A stretch of DNA of 64,000 nucleotides from assembly GCF_008704495.1 (NCBI RefSeq), contig NZ_CP023699.1:124001-188000 (forward strand). Direction: 5' to 3'. This document shows positions 1-8,413 of the stretch, one piece after another; the stretch's first letter is position 1, and each line of letters opens with the position of its first letter. The translations under genes were made by a program, and so were the position numbers. The DNA comes from Streptomyces kanamyceticus (GTDB lineage: Bacteria > Actinomycetota > Actinomycetes > Streptomycetales > Streptomycetaceae). Under the pieces are notes generated by a model. The model made no database searches. It was given only the letters and a program-made list of their open reading frames with translations, and was not told where the DNA came from.

Positions 1-1015
1 TGGTTCCCGTGCCGTGCAGTTCCACGTACTGGATCTCGTCGGGGGCGACGCCGGCCCGCTCGTGGGCCAGGCGCAGCACCTCCTCCTGGGCGAGGCGGTG
101 CGGGGTGGTGAGCGAGCTGCCGCCGCCGTCGTTGTTGACCGCGCTGCCGCGCAGGACACAGTGGATCCGGTCGCCGTCGGCGAGGGCCCGGGAGAGTCGC
201 TTCAGGAGGACGACCGCGCCGCCTTCGCCCCGGACGTATCCGTTCGCGCGGGCGTCGAAGGTGTAGCAGCGGCCGTCGGCGGAGAGGGCGCCGAAGCGGG
301 CGATGCGGTCGGTGGTCTCCGGGATCAGGTTGAGGTTGACACCGCCGGCGAGGGCGACGGTGCTCTCGCCGGAGCGCAGGCTCTCACAGGCGAGGTGGAC
401 GGAGACCAGTGAGGACGACTGCCCGGTGTCCAGCGTCATGCTGGGGCCGCGCAGCCCGAGCACGTACGAGACGCGGTTCGCGATCATGCTGCGGTGCAGG
501 CCGGTCATCGCGTGCGGGCTGCCGCTGCCCGCGCCGAGCCGGGCGGCCAGGGCGGCGTAGTCGTCGCCGATGACGCCGACGAAGACACCGGCCCGGTGGC
601 CGGTCAGGGCCTGGGGGGTGAGACCGGCTTGTTCCAGGGCCTCCCAGCCGAGTTCGAGCATGAGGCGTTGCTGGGGGTCCATGAAGATCGCTTCGCGTGG
701 CGAGACGCCGAAGAAGCCCGGGTCGAAGCGTTCGATCTGGTCGACGTCGAGGCGGGCTCCGTGCCGTGTGCGCCCGGTGGCATCGGGCGCGTCAGGGGTC
801 TCGTGGGGTTCTTCGCCGGTGAACTCCCAGCGGTCGCGCGGCTCTTCGGTGATCGCGTGCTGCCCGTCGCGCAGGAGTTCCCAGAACGCCCCCGGGTCCG
901 GAGCTCCGGGCAGGCGGCAGGAGAGGCCGATGACCGCTACGGGCTCGACCGGGCCGGTGGGCTCACCGTCGGGCCGGGCCGAGAGAACCTTCTGAGCCTT
1001 CTTGTCCGCCAACAC
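1..1015 (-). CDS. Type I modular polyketide synthase, loading-module KSQ domain (partial, runs off left edge)
   Basis: Only the first 338 residues are in the window. A short charged N-terminus ([19 protein letters not shown]) leads straight into a beta-ketoacyl-ACP synthase domain starting [17 protein letters not shown], with [13 protein letters not shown] and [15 protein letters not shown]. At the nucleophile position the sequence reads [15 protein letters not shown], so residue 199 is Gln (codon at 419-421) where extending KS domains have Cys. The HGTGT histidine motif lies at the window edge. Gln-for-Cys KS domains (KSQ) are established as decarboxylases that make the starter from malonyl- or methylmalonyl-ACP, so this should be the first PKS subunit. 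The absence of an N-terminal docking coiled coil fits that. The GTG start at 1015 is chosen because GGGGAG lies about 11 bases upstream; in-frame TTG codons further up are possible. Confidence 0.9.
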   Translation of the reverse strand, partial: MLADKKAQKVLSARPDGEPTGPVEPVAVIGLSCRLPGAPDPGAFWELLRDGQHAITEEPRDRWEFTGEEPHETPDAPDATGRTRHGARLDVDQIERFDPGFFGVSPREAIFMDPQQRLMLELGWEALEQAGLTPQALTGHRAGVFVGVIGDDYAALAARLGAGSGSPHAMTGLHRSMIANRVSYVLGLRGPSMTLDTGQSSSLVSVHLACESLRSGESTVALAGGVNLNLIPETTDRIARFGALSADGRCYTFDARANGYVRGEGGAVVLLKRLSRALADGDRIHCVLRGSAVNNDGGGSSLTTPHRLAQEEVLRLAHERAGVAPDEIQYVELHGTGT

Positions 1016-1210
1016 CTTCTCCAGAGCTCCCCGAACACCACATAGAGACGAGAATCGAATCGCGAATGACAAAGCAATGAATGGCGATAAAACCGGGACG
1101 GCCGTGCCGCCGGGCAGAGTTCAGGCACCCGCGGACTTCGGTGTACCGATCTCAGCAGTCGGCGCCGTCCACTGTCCACCGGGCTTTGCCGCCGCAGGCC
1201 CCCTAGCACC

Positions 1211-1240
1211 CGGGAGGCACCCCCTACGGGGTGCCTCCCG
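1211..1240. repeat. Perfect 13-bp inverted repeat in the PKS/P450 divergent promoter region
   Basis: The arms CGGGAGGCACCCC and GGGGTGCCTCCCG flank the loop CTAC. The element sits between the divergent PKS (start about 1015) and P450 (start 1334) genes and is bracketed by CCCTAG (1201-1206) and CCCTAGGG (1243-1250). It is too far from either stop codon and lacks a T-run, so it is more likely an operator or an mRNA-leader hairpin than a terminator. No binding protein can be assigned from sequence alone; the LAL regulator at 4899-7802 is the obvious candidate. The remaining 1016-1333 stretch holds no convincing gene. Confidence 0.6.
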
Positions 1241-1333
1241 CCCCCTAGGGAACTTCTGGGGATGGCCGCGGGTCACTCCGTCGATAGGGTGCCGGAGAAC
1301 GATGGTGATTCGCGTGAAGACGGGAGCTGTTCC

Positions 1334-2524
1334 GTGTCCGAACCGGCTGTTTCACTCACTCCTCCTTCGACTGCCGACGGCGGTGGGGAGTTGTTCTCCT
1401 GGCTGCGGAGGATGCGTGCCGAATTCCCAGTGGTGCAGGGCAGTAATGGCAGCTGGCACGTGTTCAGGTACACCGATGTGCAGCATGTCCTGACCGAGTA
1501 CGCGGATTATTCGTCCGACCCGACGGCCATCTCCCCGAAGGCGGCCGAGGTGGCCAAGGGCGACCTCGCGCAGATAGACCCGCCCATGCACCACCATCTG
1601 CGGCGTCAGATCAGCCGCGTCTTCACGCCGCGAACGGTCGCCGAACTGGAGCCGCGCATCCTGGAGATCGGCGAGGAACTGCTCGATGCGGCGGGCGACG
1701 CGGGCGAACTGGACCTGGTCCGGCAGTTGACGCATCCGCTGCCGGTCATCGTGATCGCCGAGTTGCTCGGGGTGCCGGTCGAGGATCGTCCGGTGTTCCG
1801 GCACTGGGCGGACCGGATCATCGCGGCGAAGATCGCGGGCATCGACGACCCCGAGACGTACGAACGCCTACGGTCGGCGATCGAGGAGATGGACTACTAC
1901 CTGGAGGGAATGCTCGAGGAGCGCCGCGCCCGACCGGGGAACGACCTGCTCAGCAAGATGGTGAGCAGTGAGGTCGACGGTGAACGCATCACCGGCGCGG
2001 AGGCGGTGAACTTCGCCCGGCTGCTGCTGATCGCGGGTCACATCACGACCACCATGATGCTCAGCAGCTCCGTCCTCTCGTTCGACGAGCACCCCGAAGC
2101 CCCGGCCGCGCTGCGCGCCGACCGGTCACTCATCCCCGCGGCGGTCGAGGAAGTGATGCGTTATCGGCCGCCCTTCACCATCACCGCCCGGTACACCACG
2201 AAGGATCTGGAACTGTCGGGGGTGACCATTCCGGAACGGTCCATCGTCATCCCCTGGCTGGTCTCGGCGAACCGGGACGAGCGGCAGTTCTCGGATCCCG
2301 ATGTATTCGACATTCATCGTACGCAGAACGCTCATCTCGCTTTCGGCAAGGGAATTCACTTCTGCATCGGCGCTCCGCTGGCCCGTCTCGAGGGAAAGGT
2401 CGCCCTGAACCTCCTCTTCGACCGCTACGCGGATGTGCGGCTCAACCGGGATGCCCCGCTCGGTTTCTACGAGCAGAACTTCTTCGGTGTGAAATCGCTG
2501 CCGGTCTTCGTGAAGCCCGCCTGA
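1334..2524 (+). CDS. Cytochrome P450, probable polyketide tailoring hydroxylase/epoxidase
   Basis: A 396-residue soluble P450 of the CYP107-like class common in macrolide clusters. Visible motifs are the I-helix oxygen-activation segment LLLIAGHITTTMM, where Ile replaces the usual Glu of AGHETT; the K-helix ExxR in EEVMRYRPP; and the heme loop HLAFGKGIHFCIGAPLARLEG with ligand Cys344. It needs a separate ferredoxin and reductase, neither of which is in the window. The GTG at 1334 is preferred over the in-frame ATG at 1262 because GGGAG sits 7 bases upstream and the resulting N-terminus matches usual family length. It heads an apparent operon with the isomerase-like and dehydrogenase genes and is divergent from the PKS, so oxidation of the polyketide is the likely role. 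The substrate is unknown. Confidence 0.92.
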   Translation: MSEPAVSLTPPSTADGGGELFSWLRRMRAEFPVVQGSNGSWHVFRYTDVQHVLTEYADYSSDPTAISPKAAEVAKGDLAQIDPPMHHHLRRQISRVFTPRTVAELEPRILEIGEELLDAAGDAGELDLVRQLTHPLPVIVIAELLGVPVEDRPVFRHWADRIIAAKIAGIDDPETYERLRSAIEEMDYYLEGMLEERRARPGNDLLSKMVSSEVDGERITGAEAVNFARLLLIAGHITTTMMLSSSVLSFDEHPEAPAALRADRSLIPAAVEEVMRYRPPFTITARYTTKDLELSGVTIPERSIVIPWLVSANRDERQFSDPDVFDIHRTQNAHLAFGKGIHFCIGAPLARLEGKVALNLLFDRYADVRLNRDAPLGFYEQNFFGVKSLPVFVKPA

Positions 2525-2581
2525 AGCGCACCACTTGTCGCATCACATACGTCAGCCATCGCGCGGATTTCCGGAGATCAC

Positions 2582-3031
2582 ATGCCCGACGAAGAACTGG
2601 CCAAGCAGCTCATCCTCGACCACTGCCGGAAGATCAACGAAGGCGATGTGGACGGGCTCCTCAAGCTCTATGCCGAGGACTGCAGCTTCGAGGATCCGGT
2701 CGGCAACGGAAAGCAGTACGGTTTGCAGGCGCTGAGTCAGCGAGCCGCCGCCGCGATATTCTCCGGGGCCTATGAGGACGCGGGCTCGCCGGTGGCGTCC
2801 AAGGACGGCTGGGCCGCGGTCCCCATGGTCTCGACGTTCAACTACCTTCCCCTCGCGGGACCCGCGATGACCGAGAGCGGTCTCCTTCCGCCGCATCCGC
2901 CCGAGGACCCGGAGAACAAGATGATCCGGGTCAACATCGTGATGGTCATCCACGTCAACGACGACGGTCTGGTCGATCGGATGCAGGCCTTCTACGGCAA
3001 GGGCGACGCGAGCGTCATCGCCCGGACCTGA
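2582..3031 (+). CDS. SnoaL/ketosteroid-isomerase-like (NTF2-fold) protein
   Basis: A 149-residue protein with the KSI signature at its N-terminus: INEGDVDGLLKLYAEDCSFEDPVG, where the Asp of FEDPVG matches the catalytic base of ketosteroid isomerases. By eye alignment the oxyanion-hole Tyr corresponds to His in LILDHCRKIN, and the second Asp (AID in KSI) corresponds to Met in RVNIVMVIH. The classical steroid-isomerase triad is therefore incomplete. KSI-like proteins in polyketide clusters (for example MonB-type proteins of polyethers, SnoaL cyclases) act on double-bond isomerisation or ring closure. It lies 57 bases after the P450 and 70 before the dehydrogenase, in the same direction. The precise reaction is inferred only from family and neighbours. 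Confidence 0.8.
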   Translation: MPDEELAKQLILDHCRKINEGDVDGLLKLYAEDCSFEDPVGNGKQYGLQALSQRAAAAIFSGAYEDAGSPVASKDGWAAVPMVSTFNYLPLAGPAMTESGLLPPHPPEDPENKMIRVNIVMVIHVNDDGLVDRMQAFYGKGDASVIART

Positions 3032-3101
3032 CATCTCGTCCGGGCACGTCCGGGCACAACCCACAGGCTCGTCCGTCGATTTGATCGAAAGGATCACTCG
3101 C

Positions 3102-4808
3102 ATGTCCCTGGGCTATTCGCAGGTCGCCGTGGTCGGCATCGGGGCGGTCGGATCCGCCCTGGTCGATCTGCTCGCTCGCTCGGGGCTGCCCGTGATCGCC
3201 GTCGAGGCGGACGAGGCGGCGCTGTCCGCCGGGCGGCGCCGGGTGGCGGAACGCGCGTCCGATGCCGAACGGCCCGGCGCGGTGCGCTGGTCCGCCTCGC
3301 TGGCGGACGTCGCGGACGCGGACCTGGTGATCGAGGCCCTCCCGGAGCGGCTCGACCTCAAGGCCGAGGTCATCGGGAAGGTCCGCGCGCTGTGCGCGCC
3401 CTCCACGGTGTTCGCCACCACCACGACCGGGCTTTCCGTCACCGAGCTCGCCTCGCGCTGGGGCGCGCTGGCCAGGACCGTCGGGCTGCACCTGTTTCCC
3501 GCAGGACCGCTCGACGTCGTCGAGGTGATCACCACTCCCCTTACGGACGGGGCCGTCCGCAAGGCGACGGAGCATTTCGTGGCGAGCCTGGGGCTCGACG
3601 CGGTCGCCCTGCCCGACCGGCCCGGGTTCATCGGTGGCGCGCTGACCATGGCGTATTTGAACAGCGCCGTGACGATGTACGAGCAGCGCTACGCGTCGCG
3701 TGAGGACATCGACGCGGCCATGACGCTGGGCTGCGGACTGCCGATGGGACCGCTGGCCCGGCTCGACGCCATCGGCTTGGACGTGGCCCACGATTCGCTC
3801 GAGGCCCTGTACACGCGCACCGGCGACCGGCAGTACGCGCCCGCCCCGCTCCTTTCCCACTATGTGGCGGCGGGTCTGTTCGGCCGGAAGTCGGGGCGCG
3901 GACTCTACGACTACTCCTCGGAGCGCGGGTCCAGCGCTCCCGCCGCGCACCAGGGTGCCGCGGCCGCCCGCCCCGTACGGACGATAGGCGTGGTGGGGTC
4001 GGGCACGATGGGCGCGGGCATCGCGCAGGTGTGTGCGCGGGCCGGTCACCCGACCGTCCTCGTGGCTCGCAGCGAGGCGAAGGCGAAGGGCGCGCTGCTG
4101 GCCGTCGAGCGTTCGTTGGGCAAGGCGGTGACGCGCGGCAAGCTGACGTCCGCCGACATGGAGGCGACCATGGGCCGCCTGACCGGGGCCTCTCAGCTGG
4201 AAGCGCTGGACGGCTGCGATCTGGTGGTCGAGGCCGTCGTGGAGGAACTCGCCGTCAAGCGGCGGCTGTTCGCCGCCCTGGGTCCCCTCTGCCGCCCCGA
4301 CGCGGTACTCGCCTCTTCCACGTCGAGCCTGCCGATCATCGAGTGCGCCACCGCTTCCGGACGACCCGAGAACGTCCTCGGCATGCACTTCTTCAACCCC
4401 GCACCGGTCATGCGCCTGGTCGAAGTGGTCCGAACGGCGCTCACCTCCGACGAGACCGTGGCCACCGCCCACACACTCGCCACCGAGCTCGGCAAACAGC
4501 CGGTGGGGTGTGCCGACCGTGCCGGTTTCATCGTGAACGCGCTGCTCTTCCCGTTCCTCAACCAGGCGATCGGCATGGTCGAGGGACATGCGGTCTCCCC
4601 GGAGGACGTCGACCTGGTGATGACCGGCGGCCACGGTCATCCGATGGGGCCCTTGCGGCTGCTCGACGTCGTGGGTCTGGACGTGTCCCTGCAGATTCAG
4701 CGCACGCTGCACCAGACCTTCCTCGAGCCGTCGCTCGCCCCCGCCCACTATCTGGAGCACCTGGTCGGGCGGGCCACCTGGGACGCAAGACCGGGGTGGG
4801 TTTCCTGA
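3102..4808 (+). CDS. Tandem-domain 3-hydroxyacyl-CoA dehydrogenase (PaaH/HbdA-like), 3' end frameshifted
   Basis: Two complete 3-hydroxyacyl-CoA dehydrogenase modules are fused head to tail (literal ORF 568 residues). Module 1 has the NAD loop VAVVGIGAVGS and LFGRKSGRGLYDY; its usual HFFNP motif is HLFPAGP, so it may be catalytically weak. Module 2 has IGVVGSGTMGAGIAQ, CDLVVEAVVE and an intact GMHFFNPAPVMRLVEVV. The literal frame ends ATWDARPGWVS at 4808. The expected family ending HLGRKTGVGFLNHARG is present one frame over and stops at 4825. One extra G near 4771 (GGGCGGG to GGGCGGGG) restores it. Start ATG 3102 has GAAAGG upstream. With the FabH-like gene at 8414 it could reduce a beta-ketoacyl-CoA for a starter or extender unit. 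That pathway is inference. Confidence 0.88.
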   Translation: MSLGYSQVAVVGIGAVGSALVDLLARSGLPVIAVEADEAALSAGRRRVAERASDAERPGAVRWSASLADVADADLVIEALPERLDLKAEVIGKVRALCAPSTVFATTTTGLSVTELASRWGALARTVGLHLFPAGPLDVVEVITTPLTDGAVRKATEHFVASLGLDAVALPDRPGFIGGALTMAYLNSAVTMYEQRYASREDIDAAMTLGCGLPMGPLARLDAIGLDVAHDSLEALYTRTGDRQYAPAPLLSHYVAAGLFGRKSGRGLYDYSSERGSSAPAAHQGAAAARPVRTIGVVGSGTMGAGIAQVCARAGHPTVLVARSEAKAKGALLAVERSLGKAVTRGKLTSADMEATMGRLTGASQLEALDGCDLVVEAVVEELAVKRRLFAALGPLCRPDAVLASSTSSLPIIECATASGRPENVLGMHFFNPAPVMRLVEVVRTALTSDETVATAHTLATELGKQPVGCADRAGFIVNALLFPFLNQAIGMVEGHAVSPEDVDLVMTGGHGHPMGPLRLLDVVGLDVSLQIQRTLHQTFLEPSLAPAHYLEHLVGRATWDARPGWVS

Positions 4809-4830
4809 ACCACGCCCGGGGATGACGCCG

Positions 4831-4884
4831 AACGCCCGCGGGGTGTGGCGCGACCGGTCGGTCGCGCCACACCCCGCGGGCGTT
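4831..4884. terminator. 24-bp perfect hairpin, bidirectional terminator
   Basis: The arms at 4831-4854 and 4861-4884 are exactly complementary around a 6-base loop. The hairpin lies between the convergent dehydrogenase (stop 4808 or 4825) and LAL regulator (stop 4899). Its strength and position indicate termination from both sides; no T-tract is present, as is usual in Streptomyces. Confidence 0.85.
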
Positions 4885-4898
4885 CTCACCCGCCTCGC

Positions 4899-7802
4899 TC
4901 AGGCGACTTCGTCCACCTCGAACTGCAGGTCTATCGGCAGCTGTTGGCGACCCCCTATGTTCAGCTTCCGGTACGCCCTGGTCAGATGCTGCTCGACCGT
5001 GCTCACCGTGACGTACAGGCGTGAGGAGATGTCCCGGTTGGTGTAGCCACGGGCCGCCAGCGCGGCGACCTTCTTCTCCGAGTCGCTCAGTTTGGCGTCC
5101 CGGATGTCCACCGGCGCGTTCCACACGGTGGTGCCCCAGCTGTTCACATCGTGTTCCTGGTCGATGCGGGCGCGCAGCGGCTGGGCGCCGCACTCGGTTG
5201 CCAGCTCCCAGGCCCGCCTGGCCGCCATCGCCGCCTGGTCGCCGTCCCCCAGCTGCTTGTGCGCGTCGCCGAGGTCACACATGGCACGGGCCAGTTCCAG
5301 GCGGTCACCGGCGAGCCGCAGCTGCGCGACCGCGCGGGTGAGGAGCGGCAGTCGCTCGTCGCTGCCGACGGCGGCGCCGAGAATGCGGTGGGAGATCCCT
5401 CGGGTGCGCAGGTTGTTGCCCCCTACCCGGGTGATCTGCTCCGTGACGAGACGTTCCGCCTCCTTGCGCTCCCCCAGCCTCAGCAGCACTTCGGCGACGT
5501 CGCCGCGCCAGGGAAGCCACGCGGGCTGGTCCGCTCCCCAGCGTCGGGCCTGCTCGCCCACGGCCACGAAGTCCTCCAGCGCCGCGTCCAGCCGGTTGAT
5601 GGCCAGGTGGTGGTGGCCGCGGGCCCGACGGTAGACGAGCCCGTAGGCGCTGCCGTACACCGCGCTGGGCACGGGCTGGTTGAGTCGGCGCGCGCTGCCC
5701 TCGATGTCTCCGAGCGCGATCTGCGCCATCACCTGAAGCGCGATGAGGCCGCTGACCAGTACGCTCTCCGTGCCCTCGACGATGCGGGCGATTCCGGCCT
5801 GCGTGTACTTCTGGGCGCACCCCGGATTGCCCTGGGCGAAGGCGACTTCGGCCCGCAGCCCGGCGAACAGGGCGGACCAGCCGTCGGCTCCGTGTCGCTC
5901 CGCGCTCTCCAGGAACGACTCGCTCCAGAAGCCCGCCTTCTGGGTGTTCCCCGAGAAGAGCAGGCACTTGATGGCGCTGGCGATGGGCTCGAGGGTGGCG
6001 TCCGTGAGCACGGTGTGCCGCAGGAGCTCTTCAGCGGCGATCACGTAGTCGTCACGGTTGAGACCCAGCGACAGGCTCCACGGCTGGTCGAGGACCGAGC
6101 GCTCCTCGTTCGGCGTCAGAACGACGGAGGATCCGCCGCCGCCCACCTTGGGCGGTCCGAGCACGCCGCCCTCGGCCCATGGGTAACGCGCCTCCACGAG
6201 CTGGGCGAGGGCGCTGTCCGAGCCCACCCGGGTGTCGACCGCGGCGCCCTCCGCGCCTCCGGCCCGAGCTGCCTCGTACGCGAGGGCCCGCGCCTTCGTC
6301 ATGACCTCGAACGCCTCCTCGACACGGCGGTGCACGAGGAACAGGTCGACGATCGGCATCAGCTGACGGGTCGGCACCTCACCGGCGTGGATCGCTCGCA
6401 GCAGGCCCTCGGCCACCTTCTCCGCCGCCGAGGGATGGTTGCGCCGGAGGATCACCGCGGTGCGCACCCTGATCTCGATGCGCTGCACCGGATCGCCGCA
6501 GAGCCGGTACGCCAGGTCCAGGAAGTCGACCGCGAGATCGTCCACGTCGTCGGCGAGCACCTCCTCGGCGGCGTCCCTGAGCACGGTCACCGCCCACTCC
6601 TCGTCACTGTGCCCGGCCGCGAGCAGGTGCGCTGCCGCGGTGGCCGCCGTGGCGCCCTGCCGGTGCAACAGCTCGGCGGCCCGGTGATGGAGGTGTCGCC
6701 GGTGCTCGGGGGCCATGCCGTCCAGAACGCCTCTGCGCACCGCCGGATGCCGGAACCGGCTGTCGACGATCACGCGTGCCGCCCGCAGGGCCCGCATCGC
6801 CTTCGTCGCGACGGCGTGCGGCAGCTCACAGAGCTCCGTGAGCAGGTCGTGCGCGGCGAGGTCGTCGAGCACGGCGAGGCCGTCGGCGACCTTGCCGGCC
6901 ATCGGGCCGCTCCGCTCCAGACAGATCAGCACCACGTGCGCGAAGGACTCACCGACCAGCGGATCGACCGAGTCCTTCTGCTCGGCGAGGAGATCCGCGA
7001 TCGGCCCCTCCTCGTGCAGGGCGCGTACGAGTAGGGGGTTGCCTCCCGTGAGCCCGTAGGCGTAGTCGAGCAATTCCTCACACACCGGCGTGTCCGGTTG
7101 CAGATGCGCGAGGAGCTGTGCCGTACCCGACCGGTCGAGGCAATCCACCCTGATCCGTTCGAAGTTGGGCTGGCGCAGGAATTCGGTGCGGTATCCGGCG
7201 TCCTGCTGCCGATAGTAGAGAACGTCACCGAAAGCCAGCAGCAGCCGTGTGGACCGCGAATTGCCCGCGATATGGAGCAGATACTCGAGGGACTCGTTGT
7301 CGAGGTGCTGGAGATCGTCCACGCAGATCACCACCAACCGGTCCCGTGCGACCGTGTGCAGGGCGGCACAGAACCTCCGCATGCGGACGGCGCGCCCACA
7401 CGTCGCGCTGCCCCCCGTACCGAGGAACCCGCCCGGAGCGAGGGATCCACCCGGACCAAGGAGGCCGCCCGAGGCCGGGCCTCCGTCCAGGCCACAGGCG
7501 GCGGCCGCCTCCTCCTCTTCCAGGAGCCGGTGCAGCTCCTGCTCGACCTCGGCCGGCAGCCCGGCCCCGAGGAGCAGCAGCTGGCGCAGGACGCCCAGCG
7601 ACTCATTGCTTTCCGACGGTATTCCTGTCGCCTTCAGGACGACTGCATCGCTTTCCAGGGCGCGCGCTGCGACGAATTCCAGAAGTTCGGTTTTCCCGCA
7701 GCCCGCAGGACCTTCGATGACGATGGTTCTTGCTCTATTGGATGCACAGTCAACCAGGGCAGACTCAAGTCTTAAGACTTCCGATTCCCTGTCGATCAGC
7801 AT
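4899..7802 (-). CDS. LAL-type (large ATP-binding LuxR) transcriptional activator, pathway-specific
   Basis: A 967-residue regulator. The N-terminal ATPase has Walker A EGPAGCGKTELLE (residues about 30-42) and Walker B RLVVICVDDLQHLD. A long helical/TPR-like middle is followed by a C-terminal LuxR helix-turn-helix, LSDSEKKVAALAARGYTNRD...VSTVEQHLTRAYRKLNI. LAL proteins such as PikD activate polyketide clusters, so this is the likely activator of the neighbouring PKS, P450 and KAS III genes. ATG 7802 begins MLIDRESEVLRLESAL, the normal family N-terminus; an upstream in-frame start at 7886 would add 28 atypical residues. Codon 10 is TTA, implying bldA tRNA dependence. The first 25 codons also use AGA, AAT and other rare A/T-ending codons. 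The gene is convergent with the dehydrogenase. Confidence 0.95.
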   Translation of the reverse strand: MLIDRESEVLRLESALVDCASNRARTIVIEGPAGCGKTELLEFVAARALESDAVVLKATGIPSESNESLGVLRQLLLLGAGLPAEVEQELHRLLEEEEAAAACGLDGGPASGGLLGPGGSLAPGGFLGTGGSATCGRAVRMRRFCAALHTVARDRLVVICVDDLQHLDNESLEYLLHIAGNSRSTRLLLAFGDVLYYRQQDAGYRTEFLRQPNFERIRVDCLDRSGTAQLLAHLQPDTPVCEELLDYAYGLTGGNPLLVRALHEEGPIADLLAEQKDSVDPLVGESFAHVVLICLERSGPMAGKVADGLAVLDDLAAHDLLTELCELPHAVATKAMRALRAARVIVDSRFRHPAVRRGVLDGMAPEHRRHLHHRAAELLHRQGATAATAAAHLLAAGHSDEEWAVTVLRDAAEEVLADDVDDLAVDFLDLAYRLCGDPVQRIEIRVRTAVILRRNHPSAAEKVAEGLLRAIHAGEVPTRQLMPIVDLFLVHRRVEEAFEVMTKARALAYEAARAGGAEGAAVDTRVGSDSALAQLVEARYPWAEGGVLGPPKVGGGGSSVVLTPNEERSVLDQPWSLSLGLNRDDYVIAAEELLRHTVLTDATLEPIASAIKCLLFSGNTQKAGFWSESFLESAERHGADGWSALFAGLRAEVAFAQGNPGCAQKYTQAGIARIVEGTESVLVSGLIALQVMAQIALGDIEGSARRLNQPVPSAVYGSAYGLVYRRARGHHHLAINRLDAALEDFVAVGEQARRWGADQPAWLPWRGDVAEVLLRLGERKEAERLVTEQITRVGGNNLRTRGISHRILGAAVGSDERLPLLTRAVAQLRLAGDRLELARAMCDLGDAHKQLGDGDQAAMAARRAWELATECGAQPLRARIDQEHDVNSWGTTVWNAPVDIRDAKLSDSEKKVAALAARGYTNRDISSRLYVTVSTVEQHLTRAYRKLNIGGRQQLPIDLQFEVDEVA
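7773..7775 (-). promoter_or_regulatory. TTA leucine codon (bldA-dependent translation checkpoint)
   Basis: In the LAL gene the reading EV-L-RLES uses gtc-TTA-aga at codon 10. TTA is rare in Streptomyces and is read only by the developmentally expressed bldA tRNA. Its position at the very start of a pathway activator is the classical way to tie antibiotic synthesis to development. Confidence 0.85.
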
Positions 7803-8413
7803 CAGAAAGTTCAACCCCCGACTTTCGACTGACCACGGCGCGCATCCCCCCACCCTTCCACCGGCCAAGCAGCCGGCGCCTCGCATGGTCTACAACAGGC
7901 GTTACGGAGTGACGTGGGGGAGTCTTTACCGAAGTCTTCCAATTAATTAGTCAACGACGCCAGCTGTGCACCACACCTTCCGATGAAACCCTTGTGGTAG
8001 TGCGCCTGTCAACCATCGACCTTGCGCCACGCGATCACCGTACGCAGTCGATTTCGATCTCATAAAATCGCCCATATACTAATCAAAACCCCAGGCGAGA
8101 CAGCAGGTCAGAGCCGTGGATCACGCAAAGCGCCGACAGTCCCAGCAGGTACGGCGCTACTTTTTCGTTAAAATCGAGAAGGGCTCGGTGCGCCCGGCCC
8201 CGCCCACCCACTGCGTCCGGCGTGACACTCCGTGATTGATGAAATGACCGAAAAGGAAACGCATCGCGGACGCATAGGGGGAGTGGCCATCGAACTGCGG
8301 TCCTGCCGGACGCCGGTAAGGGGGGTCGGACCGGCCGTTAGGGGTTCCCACGGGTCGATCAACCTTCCTAGCGTCGAGAGGCCTCCACACGGACGAGCGA
8401 CCAGGAGAAGATC
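7803..8413. other. 611-bp intergenic region between LAL regulator and KAS III gene
   Basis: No coding ORF is convincing here. The stretch is clearly more AT-rich than its surroundings (for example CTCATAAAATCG near 8060 and AATTAATTAG near 7942), as expected for promoters of the divergently transcribed LAL (start 7802) and KAS III (start 8414) genes. The segment GTTAGGGGTTCCC near 8338 shares GGGAAC/CTA elements, on the opposite strand, with CTAGGGAACTTC near 1245 upstream of the P450. This may be a common activator site, but the match is short. Confidence 0.5.

Noticed and set aside
5151..7034. 627-residue plus-strand ORF opposite the LAL gene
   Set aside because: It is a shadow frame with no recognisable domain; the minus strand carries clear Walker and LuxR motifs.
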